NCBI RefSeq assembly: GCF_030816075.1
Contig: NZ_JAUSXO010000001.1
Location: forward strand, 3,410,001-3,474,000
Length of the DNA: 64,000 bases
Direction of reading: 5' to 3'
DNA from: Arthrobacter agilis
GTDB lineage: Bacteria > Actinomycetota > Actinomycetes > Actinomycetales > Micrococcaceae
The notes below the pieces were generated by a model, which made no database searches, was not told the origin of the DNA, and saw nothing but the letters and a program-made list of their open reading frames with translations. Numbering within the stretch: position 1 is the stretch's first letter; every line of letters starts with the position of its first letter. Position numbers and translations under genes: made by a program. Positions 8,647-19,207 of this stretch are shown here, one piece after another.

Positions 8647-9413
8647 CGGACGAGGTCCTCGGCGAGGCGCCGCCGCAGTGTCCCCGGGGAGACCTCGGCC
8701 ACCGTGTAGGTGATGCCCGCCTCGCCGGTGGCCGCGTCGAGCGTCCGCACCCGGTCCGCGGAGGCGTACACCGTGAGGACGGCCTGCGAGTCCGGCTCGA
8801 TCCCCCCGGCCACCACAGTGGTGACCGCGAGTGCCCCGGCGAAGATCGTCGGCGCCTCCTCCTCGAACCGCTCCTGCGGCAGGGTGTCGGGCGTGCCGTC
8901 GCCGGCTGCTGCGCCCTGCGGGTCGACCAGCACGCCGAGGCGTTCCACGAGCTGCGCCGCGGGGTACACCTCGAACGCGTGGACCCCGGTGTCGCTGATC
9001 TGCTCCTCCAGCACCCGGTCGCCGTGCAGGTAGCCGAAGAGCCAGTGCGTCCCGGCCGCGGAGCGACGCTCGCCGGACACGATGCGCCGGCCCGTGCGCC
9101 GGAGCGTCAGGATGCCGGTGATCTCCGGAACGGCGCCGAGGCCGGTGGGTTCCGCCTGCCCCTTCGCCCGTGGGTAGGCGATCTGCTTCGCCAGCAGGCC
9201 CCGGAGCGCCACGGTGGCCATGAGCCGCTTGTCGCCGTCGTTCTTGTCGAGGAACGGCAGCGGCACCAGCTGCGAGCGGTCCACGCCGTCGAGTGCCACG
9301 ATCTCCTCGTCCGTGAGGGTGGGCAGGGGACCGTCCGCGGGGGCGGAGCCGGTCAGCACCGCCTGCGCGCACTCGATGTCGCGGTCGGTCCAGTCAATCT
9401 GCTGCGTGGTCAC
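8640..9413 (-). CDS. Unknown protein paired with a WXG100 protein
   Basis: Not recognised with confidence. The 257-aa product has no signal peptide or membrane segment; it reads as a soluble alpha/beta protein, with an N-terminal acidic helix-rich part (residues 1-60), a middle strand-rich part with RRTGRRIVSGERRS, and a C-terminal domain. Its start ATG overlaps the stop of the WXG100 gene as ATGA, so both are made from one mRNA. Proteins in this position next to WXG100 effectors are often EspG-like chaperones or immunity proteins; the layout fits, but I see no diagnostic motif. Its stop codon lies inside the 13-bp repeat array. Confidence 0.7.
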   Translation of the reverse strand: MTTQQIDWTDRDIECAQAVLTGSAPADGPLPTLTDEEIVALDGVDRSQLVPLPFLDKNDGDKRLMATVALRGLLAKQIAYPRAKGQAEPTGLGAVPEITGILTLRRTGRRIVSGERRSAAGTHWLFGYLHGDRVLEEQISDTGVHAFEVYPAAQLVERLGVLVDPQGAAAGDGTPDTLPQERFEEEAPTIFAGALAVTTVVAGGIEPDSQAVLTVYASADRVRTLDAATGEAGITYTVAEVSPGTLRRRLAEDLVRL

Positions 9414-10411
9414 GAGAACATTCCTCCGAGGGATCCGATCGGGTCATCCATGAAATCTCCCACATCCTCCGCGACATCCCCGATACCGTCGGCGATGTCC
9501 CCGGCGGTGTCCCTCACGCCGTCGTACGCGTCCGTGGCGAAGGACCCCACCGCATCCACCGCGTTGCCGGTGAACTCCGAGATGTCGTCCCAGTGGTCGT
9601 AGACGTAGGTCCCGGCGGCCCAGGCGCCGGCCGCCAGCCCTGCACCCACGACGATCCCGGCGCCCACCGGATTGAGCAGGCCCGCCGCCATCAGCAGGGT
9701 CCCGCCGCCACCGATGACCGACAGCCCGCCGGCGATCCGGTCGCCCACCCCGACGGCGCCCGAGTGGGCCGGGTCGATCATGTCGTGGATGCCGCCGGCG
9801 ATCGCCAGCGGCGCGAGGACGGGGCCGGCGAAGCGGGTGACCTGCGAGAACCTGCTGGCGGTGACCAGTTCGTCGGCAAGTGCCGCGTTGCGCAGGCCGT
9901 TGCTGAGGTCGAAGATGCTCTTGCTGCCCAGGAAGGCCTGGGCGTCGCGGAGGAACTGGAAGGCATCCTTGCCCTTGAAGAAGAGCCCCAGACCCGCGGA
10001 CCCCGCGGCGAAGAGATCGTCCAGCCAGCCCTGGCCGTCGTCGGTGGAACCCCCGGGACCGGCGGGCTGCCCCCCGGGCCCGCCCTGACCGCCGGGCCCG
10101 CCCTGACCGCCGGCGCCACCCGGTCCGCCGGACGAGCCCGAGGCCTGGTCGCTGGCCTGCTCCTGTTCACGGGCGTCGTCGACGAGCCGGGTGGAGCCCG
10201 TCTCCAGGCTCCCGGCGACGACGGCCAGTGCCATGTCGTGGCTGCTCCACTGGGCCTTGAAGCGGTCCGCGTCCGCTCCCCGCCACCCCTGGTTGTTGAC
10301 GACGCGCTGCGTGAGCGTGGACCGGATGGTGCGCAGCTGGTCGGCCGACTGTGCGAACTGCTGGGCCAGGGCCTGCAGCTCCTGCACGTTCGCGCCGAGT
10401 GTTGCCGTCAT
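9410..10411 (-). CDS. WXG100-domain protein with glycine-rich linker and membrane-active C-terminus
   Basis: Type VII secretion-type protein (333 aa). Residues 1-90 form the helix-hairpin-helix WXG100 domain with the signature W43-R-G45 in its turn. A linker of about 30 residues made of GG/PGG/QGG repeats follows (residues about 93-120). The rest contains long Gly/Ala-rich hydrophobic segments around residues 200-265 and an amphipathic, Asp-rich tail of repeated GD/AD pairs. This layout is that of a fused WXG100 effector with a pore-forming or membrane-inserted domain. No ESX ATPase or core gene is in the window. The partner at 8640 is translationally coupled. A toxin role is inferred only. 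Confidence 0.78.
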   Translation of the reverse strand: MTATLGANVQELQALAQQFAQSADQLRTIRSTLTQRVVNNQGWRGADADRFKAQWSSHDMALAVVAGSLETGSTRLVDDAREQEQASDQASGSSGGPGGAGGQGGPGGQGGPGGQPAGPGGSTDDGQGWLDDLFAAGSAGLGLFFKGKDAFQFLRDAQAFLGSKSIFDLSNGLRNAALADELVTASRFSQVTRFAGPVLAPLAIAGGIHDMIDPAHSGAVGVGDRIAGGLSVIGGGGTLLMAAGLLNPVGAGIVVGAGLAAGAWAAGTYVYDHWDDISEFTGNAVDAVGSFATDAYDGVRDTAGDIADGIGDVAEDVGDFMDDPIGSLGGMFS

Positions 10412-10518
10412 GTCCGCCTCCGGGCTGGGATCTCATCACCTGTCGGCCCGACCCTACCGGGGCCCTGCGGAGGAGGCCATTGGGGAGGACTGCCCACGGG
10501 ACCCGACCGGGTGCGGGA

Positions 10519-11010
10519 TCACCGGGTGCTGACGACGGCGTACCGCCTGGGCTTGTCGATCACCGTGTACCCGCTGGCACTCACGACGAGCCCCACGACG
10601 AGGACCGGGACGAGCGGCACCAGGAGCGCCCCGCCGAGCATGCGCCAGATCCCGCGCCAGGCGCCCACCCGGCCGCCGTCGGCGGTCCGCACGGTCCGCA
10701 GCCCGAACAGGGCCTGGCCGAGGGTGCGGCGCATCCCGTAGAAGAGCCCGTACACGGCGACGGCGGCGAGGAAGCTCCCCAGGAGCACGGCGACGGCGAC
10801 GCCCGTGGAACCGTCGGTGACGCTGCTGGTCCCGAGGACCAGCACCAGGTAGCACAGGGCCCACAGCAGTGCGCCGACGACGATGTCCACCGCGACCGCG
10901 CCGGTCCTGCGCCGGCCGCCGCCCCGTTGCAGGACGGCCCCGGTGCCGAGCCGCACCGTCGTCCTGTCCACGGGGGCCGACTGCCGGGGAGGGGAGGTGT
11001 GCTGGCTCAT
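10519..11010 (-). CDS. RDD family membrane protein
   Basis: Integral membrane protein (163 aa) of the RDD family, whose members may transport ions or compatible solutes; the precise role is unknown. Predicted helices lie near residues 40-60, 70-95 and 125-148. The family's arginine/aspartate elements are seen as AVAVDIVVGALL and the GLRTVRTADGG loop before the last helix. The first 35 residues are Ser/Pro/Arg-rich and likely cytosolic. It stands alone between the WXG100 gene and ppa, in the same direction, with 107 bases to the downstream gene. Confidence 0.82.
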   Translation of the reverse strand: MSQHTSPPRQSAPVDRTTVRLGTGAVLQRGGGRRRTGAVAVDIVVGALLWALCYLVLVLGTSSVTDGSTGVAVAVLLGSFLAAVAVYGLFYGMRRTLGQALFGLRTVRTADGGRVGAWRGIWRMLGGALLVPLVPVLVVGLVVSASGYTVIDKPRRYAVVSTR

Positions 11011-11044
11011 AGTGGCTTCAGTGTAGCCAGAGCGTCCCCGGACG

Positions 11045-11082
11045 CACGGAGCCCCCGCAGTCGGACCTGCGGGGGCTCCGTG
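11045..11082 (-). terminator. Strong hairpin after ppa
   Basis: A perfect 16-bp stem (CACGGAGCCCCCGCAG and its complement) with a 6-base loop begins 24 bases after the ppa stop. No T-run follows, as is common in this GC-rich group. Confidence 0.75.
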
Positions 11083-11106
11083 GCTGCTGCGTCCCGAGGC
11101 CGGGGC

Positions 11107-11673
11107 TCAGCGGCCCTCGGGCGTCTCCGTCGCGTTCTTCGCGTCGACGTCGACGGAGCGGCCCTGCGGCTCGTCGTGCGCGCTGCCCTCGCCGATCTCC
11201 CTGAAGCGCTTGAGCGACGCCTCGACCTCGGCCTCGGCCTCCTCGCGGCCGGCCCAGTCGGCGGCCTCCACCCACTTGCCCGGCTCCAGGTCCTTGTACT
11301 TCGTGAAGAAGTGCTTGATCTCGTCCAGCAGGAAGTCGGAGACGTCCGCAAGGTCCTGGATGTGGTCGAAGCGGGCATCGACGGGGACGCACAGCACCTT
11401 CGCATCTCCACCGCCGTCATCGACCATGTTGAAGACGCCGATGGGGCGCGACTCCACGAGGACGCCCGGGATCAGGTCGAAGTCCTGGAGCAGCACGAGG
11501 GCGTCCAGCGGATCGCCGTCCTCGCCGAGGGTGTTCTCGAAGTAGCCGTAGTGGGTGGGGTACTGCATCGAGGTGAACAGGACCCGGTCCAGCCGCAGCC
11601 GGTGGGTGTCGTGGTCGATCTCGTACTTGACGCGCGAGCCCTTCGGGATCTCGATGGTGACGTCGAGCTTCAT
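11107..11673 (-). CDS. ppa: Inorganic pyrophosphatase
   Basis: Family I soluble pyrophosphatase (188 aa) that hydrolyses pyrophosphate to phosphate and so drives biosynthetic reactions. The metal- and substrate-binding motif [11 protein letters not shown] is intact near residue 52 and the N-terminal [14 protein letters not shown] matches the family. The family domain ends around residue 160; the last 25 residues form an acidic extension. ATG at 11673 is preceded by AGGAG. It is divergent from dacB and ends in a strong hairpin, so it is monocistronic. Confidence 0.95.
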   Translation of the reverse strand: MKLDVTIEIPKGSRVKYEIDHDTHRLRLDRVLFTSMQYPTHYGYFENTLGEDGDPLDALVLLQDFDLIPGVLVESRPIGVFNMVDDGGGDAKVLCVPVDARFDHIQDLADVSDFLLDEIKHFFTKYKDLEPGKWVEAADWAGREEAEAEVEASLKRFREIGEGSAHDEPQGRSVDVDAKNATETPEGR

Positions 11674-11847
11674 GGCAACTCCTGGGATAGGTCGAGGGTG
11701 ACAGGCTGCGGCCGCGCCCTCCGGAGAAGGGGCTCCCTGCCGGTCTACTGTTAATCGTCAGCCCTAACATATCGGTCGGCTGCCGGTACCCGAGCATTTT
11801 CCCCGTGGTTTCCGTGCTGCCCGCGAGAGCTTGAGAAAGGACACCGT

Positions 11848-13284
11848 GTGCGCCCGCTCCGCCTGCTGACGGGTCTCCTCCTCGTCCTGGTGATGGCGGC
11901 GCTCGCGGTGCCCCTGGCCAACCACCTCGTGCCGGGCGTCCTGGCGGTCGTCGACCCGCCTCCTCCGGTCGAGCCGCCCGTCACCCCGGCACTGCAGGTC
12001 CCGCCCACGGCGGTGGCCGTGCCCGACGTCGTGGTTCCCCTCCCGCCGTCGGCGCCCGCCCCCGACCCCGCGGTGCTCGGCCCCCGGCTCGACGACGTCC
12101 TGCAGCTGGCGGGTGCGGGCAGCTTCGCGGGGACGGTCGTCGACTCCGCGGACGGCACGGTCCTCTACGCGCGGGACGCCGGCCGGCCCCAGCCCCCCGC
12201 CTCGAACATCAAACTGTTCACCGCCGTCGCCGCCATGACGTTCGGGCAGCCCGGCAGGACACTGACGACGTCGGTCCTCACCTCGGACGAGAGGTCCGGG
12301 TCCCTCTACCTCCACGGCGGCGGTGACGTCCTCCTCGGCTCCGGCGCCTCCGACCCGGGGGCCGTCGTCGGCCGTGCGGGCCTCGGTACCCTCGCGGCGG
12401 ACACGGCCGCGGCCCTCCCGGCGGGCTCCGGACCGTACTCCGTCCGCCTCGACGACTCCCTGTTCGAGGGGGCTGCGCTGAACCCCACCTGGGCGCAGGG
12501 TGACATCGAGGCCGGGGAGATCGCGCCGCTGCACGCGCTCGCCGTCAACTCGGCCTGGCTCGAGGAGGGACGCTCCGGCGGGCCGCGCTCCCAGGACGCG
12601 GCCCTCGACGCGGCGCGTATCTTCGCCGCGGCCCTCGTCCCCGCCGCCGCGGAGCGCGGTATCACCGTCCTGCCGGAGGTGGAGCGGTCCGTCGCGCCGG
12701 ACGACGCCGAGCCGCTGGCGGCCGTCGAATCAGCGCCGCTCGAGGACCAGATGCGCCGGATGCTCGAGATCTCCGACAACTACCTGGCCGAGGCGCTGGC
12801 ACGCCGCGCGGCCCTGGACAGCGGGCGCCCGGCCTCCTTCGGCGGGGCCACCGAGGCGCTCACCGCCGCGGCCTCCGAGCTGGGGGTCCCGCAGGAAGGG
12901 CTCCTCATCGGGGACGCGGCGGGACTGTCCGTCCGCAACGCCGTCTCGCCCGAACAGCTGGCTGTGCTGGTCCGGGGCACCACCACGTCCGGCGAGGAGG
13001 GGCTCGCCGCCGTCGCGCGGTCCCTGCCGATCGCCGGCGCCACCGGCACCCTGGCCTCACGCTTCACGGCCGACGACGGGCCGGCCAGGGCCGGGGCGGG
13101 AGTGGTGCGCGCGAAGACCGGGACGCTGAACGCCGTCACCGGGCTCTCCGGGCACGTGGTCACGACCGACGGCCGCCTGCTCGTGTTCTCCTTCCTGGCC
13201 CTGGGCCTCGAGGGCAACACGGTGGAGGCACGGGGCGCGGCCGACAGCGCGGCCGCGGTCCTCGCGGGGTGCGGCTGCCGCTAG
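11848..13284 (+). CDS. dacB: D-alanyl-D-alanine carboxypeptidase/endopeptidase, PBP4 type
   Basis: Exported peptidase of family S13 that trims peptidoglycan stem peptides. An N-terminal hydrophobic segment (residues 5-25) is a signal peptide or anchor, followed by a Pro/Val-rich linker to about residue 75. The penicillin-binding motifs are present: S119-N-I-K122, SDN in EISDNYLAEAL, and KTG in RAKTGTLN. The 478-aa length fits PBP4 enzymes. The GTG start has GAAAGGA upstream. It heads the cell-envelope and housekeeping block that continues to folK. A promoter with TAACAT at 11765 is plausible. Confidence 0.92.
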   Translation: MRPLRLLTGLLLVLVMAALAVPLANHLVPGVLAVVDPPPPVEPPVTPALQVPPTAVAVPDVVVPLPPSAPAPDPAVLGPRLDDVLQLAGAGSFAGTVVDSADGTVLYARDAGRPQPPASNIKLFTAVAAMTFGQPGRTLTTSVLTSDERSGSLYLHGGGDVLLGSGASDPGAVVGRAGLGTLAADTAAALPAGSGPYSVRLDDSLFEGAALNPTWAQGDIEAGEIAPLHALAVNSAWLEEGRSGGPRSQDAALDAARIFAAALVPAAAERGITVLPEVERSVAPDDAEPLAAVESAPLEDQMRRMLEISDNYLAEALARRAALDSGRPASFGGATEALTAAASELGVPQEGLLIGDAAGLSVRNAVSPEQLAVLVRGTTTSGEEGLAAVARSLPIAGATGTLASRFTADDGPARAGAGVVRAKTGTLNAVTGLSGHVVTTDGRLLVFSFLALGLEGNTVEARGAADSAAAVLAGCGCR

Positions 13285-13417
13285 CCCTCGACCGGGTCCG
13301 CTGCGGGCCTGATCCGGGCCGGGTGCCGCCTGGTGCCGACGGGACGCACTGCGCACGGGCCGCCCGCTCCACCGATCGCTGGGAGCCGTCGTCAGCGGGA
13401 TGTGATCGAATAGGCGC

Positions 13418-14555
13418 ATGTCCAGGAACGAGTCCGCAGCATCCCGCCCGCAGCTGGTCAACTGGGACGTCGCGGCCTCGGACCGCAGCCTCCCTCGCCC
13501 CCGCCGGACCCACCATGAAGCCGGCCGACATCGCCCGCGCCGTGCAGAACATGCGCGAGCTCGCCGACGCCTCGGTCGGCCACGTCCACGCCATCTCGCG
13601 GCTCGACGCCGCACGGGACCTCCGCGACTCGGAACTGCTGATCGTCGACCGCGCCTCGTGGTCGAGGGCCAACTCGCAGAGCTTCCGCACCCTCATGGAA
13701 CCCGCGCTGGACCAGCTCGCGACGTCGCGCCCCGAGGTCCTGAAGTCCGCGTCCCTGGTGCTCGGCGGGACCGTCACGGGCGCGCAGCTCGGCGCCATCC
13801 TCGCGTTCCTCTCCAGCAAGGTGCTGGGCCAGTACGATCCGTTCGTGCCCTCCCGCAACGGGCAGGGGGGCCGGCTGATGCTCGTGGCACCGAACATCAT
13901 CTCGGTGGAACGCGAACTCAACGTCGATCCCTCCGACTTCCGGCTCTGGGTCTGCCTCCACGAACAGACGCACCGCGTGCAGTTCGCCGCCGCACCCTGG
14001 CTGAAGGATCACATGACCGGCCACATCGGGGAGCTGACCGCGGGGCTCGTCGACAAGGCAGATACGCTCTCCGACCGGCTCGGTGCGGCCGTGAAGAACA
14101 TCACCGCGGCCAGGGCACGGGCACGCGGCGAGCGGACGGCGGAGGACGTCCCGCCGCAGGAGATGGGCGTCCTGTCCATCCTCCAGGACCCGGACGACAA
14201 GGCCCGCCTCTCCCACCTCACCGCCGTCATGAGCCTGCTCGAGGGCCACGCGAACGTCGTGATGGACGGGGTGGACGGGAGCATCGTGCCGTCGGTCAAG
14301 ACCATCCGCCGCCGCTTCAACGCCCGCGGCAAGTCCCGTGGCCCGCTGGAGAAGGTCATCCGCCAGCTCATGGGGCTGGACGCCAAGATGCGCCAGTACA
14401 GCGACGGCTCCAAGTTCGTGCGGAGGGTCGTCAGCCAGACCGGCATGGAGGGCTTCAACGCCGTCTGGGAGTCGGCGTCGCACCTGCCCACCGAACGCGA
14501 GATCCACGCACCCGACGAGTGGATCGACAGGATGAGCCTGCACCGCCATGGGTAG
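13418..14555 (+). CDS. DUF2342 zinc metalloprotease family protein with an apparent N-terminal frameshift
   Basis: Member of the actinobacterial DUF2342 family (zinc-dependent, 'F420 biosynthesis associated'); physiological role unknown. HEQTH near base 13959 is the HExxH zinc motif. The frame is split: an ATG at 13418 encodes 21 residues ending NWDVAAS, and the expected continuation TAASLAPAGPTMKPADI is in another frame. Removing one G at 13480-13481 joins them perfectly. As written, translation could begin only at ATG 13515 (346 aa) and lack the conserved N-terminus. Either a sequencing error or a recent mutation; the rest is intact. The gene overlaps tilS by 8 bases. Confidence 0.82.
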
Positions 14556-15705
14556 GCGCCCCCGGCTGCTCCCCGCCGTCGGTACGGCACGCAACCTGGT
14601 CACCGCCGCCCTCGAGGGGATCCTGGCCGAGCCGGCACCGCGGCAGGGTCGCGGGTCCGGCGACCCGCACGGGACTCCTCCCGCGTCCTCCGGGGACGCG
14701 GCGGACATCCCCGACGCCGCGCTCCCGCCCCGCGAGCTGCCCCTCGTCCTCGTGGCCTGCAGCGGCGGCCCCGACTCGCTCGCGCTCGCCGCCGTGGCCG
14801 CGCACCTCGCGCACCTCGGACGCTGCCGCGTCGGGGCCGTCGTCGTCGACCACGGGCTCCAGGCCGGCAGCGCCGCGACGGCGGAACAGGCCGCAACCGC
14901 GGCGCGGGGGCTCGGCCTCGATCCCGTCGAGGTGCACCGCGTCACAGTGGACGCGACGCGCATGGGCCCCGAGGCAGCCGCCCGGGGCGCCCGCTACGCC
15001 GCGCTCGACGCCGCCGCGGCGCGCCTGGGGGCAGCGGCCGTCCTGCTCGGACACACCCTCGACGACCAGGCGGAGCAGGTGCTGCTGGGCCTGGCCCGCG
15101 GATCCGGCACCCGGTCCCTCGCCGGGATGCCCGCACGCCGGGGTCTCTACGTCCGGCCCCTCCTCGAGCTCCGCCGCGCGGACACCGAGTCCATCTGCGC
15201 CTTCTACGGGCTCGACCCCTGGCACGACCCCACCAACCTCGACCCGGCCTTCGCCCGCTCCCGCGTGCGCGGCGAGGTGCTCCCGTTCCTCGAGGACCGG
15301 CTGGGCCCGGGGATCGCCCAGGCGCTCGCGCGGACCGCCCGCATCCTCGGACAGGATGCCGACCACCTGGAACAGCTCAGCGCCGAGGCGTACGCCGGAC
15401 TGCGACTCCCGGGTGACGACGGTGCGATCCTCCTGCCGGAGCACGGGCTGCTCGCCCTGCCCGCGGCGCTGAGGCAGCGCGTCCTCGCCCTCGCCGCCCT
15501 CGAGCTCGGGGCGTTCCAGCCGAGCTTCGAGCGGCTCCGTGCCGCGGAGGCCCTGCTGGAGAGAAAAGGGTCCGCCGGACCGGTGCAGCTGGGCGGGAAG
15601 GTGAGCGTCCACCGCCAGGTGCGCGGACGCTCCGTTCTCCGGGGTGAAGCAAGCTATGGCAATCTTGTCCTTACCAGCAATGGCAGCAACGATGGCCCGG
15701 CGTGA
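14548..15705 (+). CDS. tilS: tRNA(Ile)-lysidine synthase
   Basis: ATP-dependent enzyme that adds lysine to cytidine-34 of the CAU-anticodon tRNA-Ile, changing it from Met to Ile decoding. The PP-loop motif SGGPDS is at residues 72-77, followed by VVVDHGLQ and the GHTLDDQAEQVL segment, all typical of TilS. The protein is 385 aa, with a variable 60-residue N-terminal extension. Its ATG lies inside the end of the DUF2342 gene (8-base overlap), and hpt follows after 32 bases; tilS-hpt-ftsH order is common in bacteria. Confidence 0.93.
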   Translation: MGRRPRLLPAVGTARNLVTAALEGILAEPAPRQGRGSGDPHGTPPASSGDAADIPDAALPPRELPLVLVACSGGPDSLALAAVAAHLAHLGRCRVGAVVVDHGLQAGSAATAEQAATAARGLGLDPVEVHRVTVDATRMGPEAAARGARYAALDAAAARLGAAAVLLGHTLDDQAEQVLLGLARGSGTRSLAGMPARRGLYVRPLLELRRADTESICAFYGLDPWHDPTNLDPAFARSRVRGEVLPFLEDRLGPGIAQALARTARILGQDADHLEQLSAEAYAGLRLPGDDGAILLPEHGLLALPAALRQRVLALAALELGAFQPSFERLRAAEALLERKGSAGPVQLGGKVSVHRQVRGRSVLRGEASYGNLVLTSNGSNDGPA

Positions 15706-15737
15706 AGAAGTCGCGCCGTGAAACCCAGGAGTAATCG

Positions 15738-16289
15738 GTGGATTCCAACGACGTCCAATCAGATCTGAAGCACGTCCTCTACACCAAGGAGGAGATCCAG
15801 CAGCGGATCAACGAGCTGGCGCAGCAGATCGACGCCGACTACCAGGGGCGGGACATCCTCCTCGTGGGCGTCCTCAAGGGCGCGGTGATGGTCATGGCCG
15901 ACCTAGCCCGCGCCCTGCACTCCCACATCACGATGGACTGGATGGCCGTCTCGTCCTACGGTTCGGGGACGCAGTCCTCGGGCGTCGTGAGGATCCTCAA
16001 GGACCTCGAGACGGACCTCATGGGCAAGCACGTCCTGATCGCCGAGGACATCATCGACTCGGGGCTGACGCTGTCCTGGCTCAAGGCGAACCTCCTGTCC
16101 CGTGGCCCGGCGTCCGTCGAGATCTGCACGCTCCTGCGCAAGCCGGATGCGGCGAAGGTGGATATCGACGTGAAGTACGTGGGCTACAACATCCCCAACG
16201 AATTCGTCGTCGGCTACGGCCTCGACTTCGCGGAGAAGTACCGCAACCTCGATTTCATCGGTACTCTCGCACCGCACGTCTACGAATAG
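15738..16289 (+). CDS. hpt: Hypoxanthine phosphoribosyltransferase
   Basis: Salvages hypoxanthine (and usually guanine) with PRPP to make IMP or GMP. The 183-aa protein has the PRPP-binding motif EDIIDSGLTL and the base-binding segment with VGYGLDFAEKYRNL near the C-terminus. The GTG start at 15738 follows CAGGAG. It sits between tilS and ftsH, an order seen widely, and probably belongs to the same transcript as tilS. A 175-bp gap with its own signals separates it from ftsH. Confidence 0.95.
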   Translation: MDSNDVQSDLKHVLYTKEEIQQRINELAQQIDADYQGRDILLVGVLKGAVMVMADLARALHSHITMDWMAVSSYGSGTQSSGVVRILKDLETDLMGKHVLIAEDIIDSGLTLSWLKANLLSRGPASVEICTLLRKPDAAKVDIDVKYVGYNIPNEFVVGYGLDFAEKYRNLDFIGTLAPHVYE

Positions 16290-16433
16290 GACGTCCCCAC
16301 CGCACGCGGGCAGTACGCCAAGAGGGAACTATCGGCCCGATCCGCGCGTGGTGAATCTGGAACGGTGTATATGTTGAGGTGCTCATCTGGCACCCGCACG
16401 GCAATGTGCCGGCATATTTTTACTTGCATCAGC

Positions 16434-16464
16434 AGGAGGGACAGGGCTTGCTGCCCTGAGACGA
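16434..16464 (+). promoter_or_regulatory. Shine-Dalgarno separated from the ftsH start by a small hairpin
   Basis: AGGAGGG (16434-16440) is 24 bases before the ATG, too far for normal use. Between them a perfect hairpin, CAGGGC - TTGCT - GCCCTG (16442-16458), takes up 17 bases and would leave an effective spacing of 7. No in-frame ATG, GTG or TTG lies closer to the Shine-Dalgarno sequence. Confidence 0.5.
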
Positions 16465-18522
<2,058 letters not shown>

Positions 18523-18531
18523 TCCGCACGA

Positions 18532-18557
18532 CACCGCCGGCCACAGGGCCGGCGGTG
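18532..18557 (+). terminator. Hairpin between ftsH and folE
   Basis: A perfect 11-bp stem (CACCGCCGGCC and complement) with loop ACAG lies 10 bases after the ftsH stop and 23 before folE. It may terminate or attenuate reading into the folate operon. Confidence 0.6.
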
Positions 18558-18579
18558 GTCCAACGAAGGGGAGTTGACC

Positions 18580-19197
18580 GTGACAGATTTCGACGACGAA
18601 GTGGTGGACGCCGCTCTGGTCGCCACCGGATCACCCGTCGACCAGCTCCGCATCCAGCGGGCGGTCCGGGAGATCCTGGCGGCCATCGGTGAGGATCCCG
18701 ACCGTGACGGCCTGCTCGAGACCCCGAAACGCGTCGCGAAGGCGTACGCGGAGATGTTCTCCGGGCTCCACCAGGATGCCGCGGAGGTCCTCTCCACCTC
18801 CTTCGACCTGGACCACCAGGAGCTCGTCCTCGTGAAGGACATCCCGTTCTACTCCACCTGCGAACACCACCTGGTGCCGTTCCACGGGACCGCCCACATC
18901 GGCTACATCCCCTCCGTGGACGGCCGCGTCACCGGTCTGAGCAAGCTCGCCCGGCTCGTGGAGGTCTACGCGCGCAGGCCCCAGATCCAGGAGCGGCTGA
19001 CGACGCAGATCGTCGATGCGATGATGGAACACCTGAAGCCCAAGGGCGCGATCGTCGTCATCGAATGCGAGCACATGTGCATGTCGATGCGCGGGGTGCG
19101 GAAGCCCGGCGCGAAGACCGTCACGTCCGCCGTACGCGGCCAGATCCGCGAGACGGCGACGCGCGCCGAGGCCATGAGCCTCATTCTCGGAAGGTAG
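18580..19197 (+). CDS. folE: GTP cyclohydrolase I
   Basis: First committed enzyme of folate synthesis: GTP to 7,8-dihydroneopterin triphosphate. The zinc ligands are visible in STCEHH and CEHMCM, and the catalytic HLVPF segment follows the first. The product (205 aa) is of usual length. I start at GTG 18580, which stands 6 bases after GAAGGGGAG; a TTG two codons upstream would overlap that site. The following genes folP, folB and folK complete the pterin branch, so this is the folate operon. An alternative promoter after the preceding hairpin is possible. Confidence 0.96.
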   Translation: MTDFDDEVVDAALVATGSPVDQLRIQRAVREILAAIGEDPDRDGLLETPKRVAKAYAEMFSGLHQDAAEVLSTSFDLDHQELVLVKDIPFYSTCEHHLVPFHGTAHIGYIPSVDGRVTGLSKLARLVEVYARRPQIQERLTTQIVDAMMEHLKPKGAIVVIECEHMCMSMRGVRKPGAKTVTSAVRGQIRETATRAEAMSLILGR

Positions 19198-19207
19198 GAC
19201 CCCCCTG

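Noticed and set aside
10060-10125. GC-rich repeats in the WXG100 gene as a separate repeat element
   Set aside because: They encode the in-frame PGG/QGG linker and are explained by the protein.
11033-11420. Long frames antisense to ppa and its terminator
   Set aside because: Arg/Ser-rich shadows of a GC-rich gene; ppa is certain on the opposite frame.
13269-13514. Upstream extension of the DUF2342 frame
   Set aside because: It would overlap the end of dacB and read Arg/Pro-rich sequence of no family; the frameshift explanation fits better.
18574-18579. TTG start for folE
   Set aside because: It overlaps the ribosome-binding site; GTG 18580 has normal spacing.
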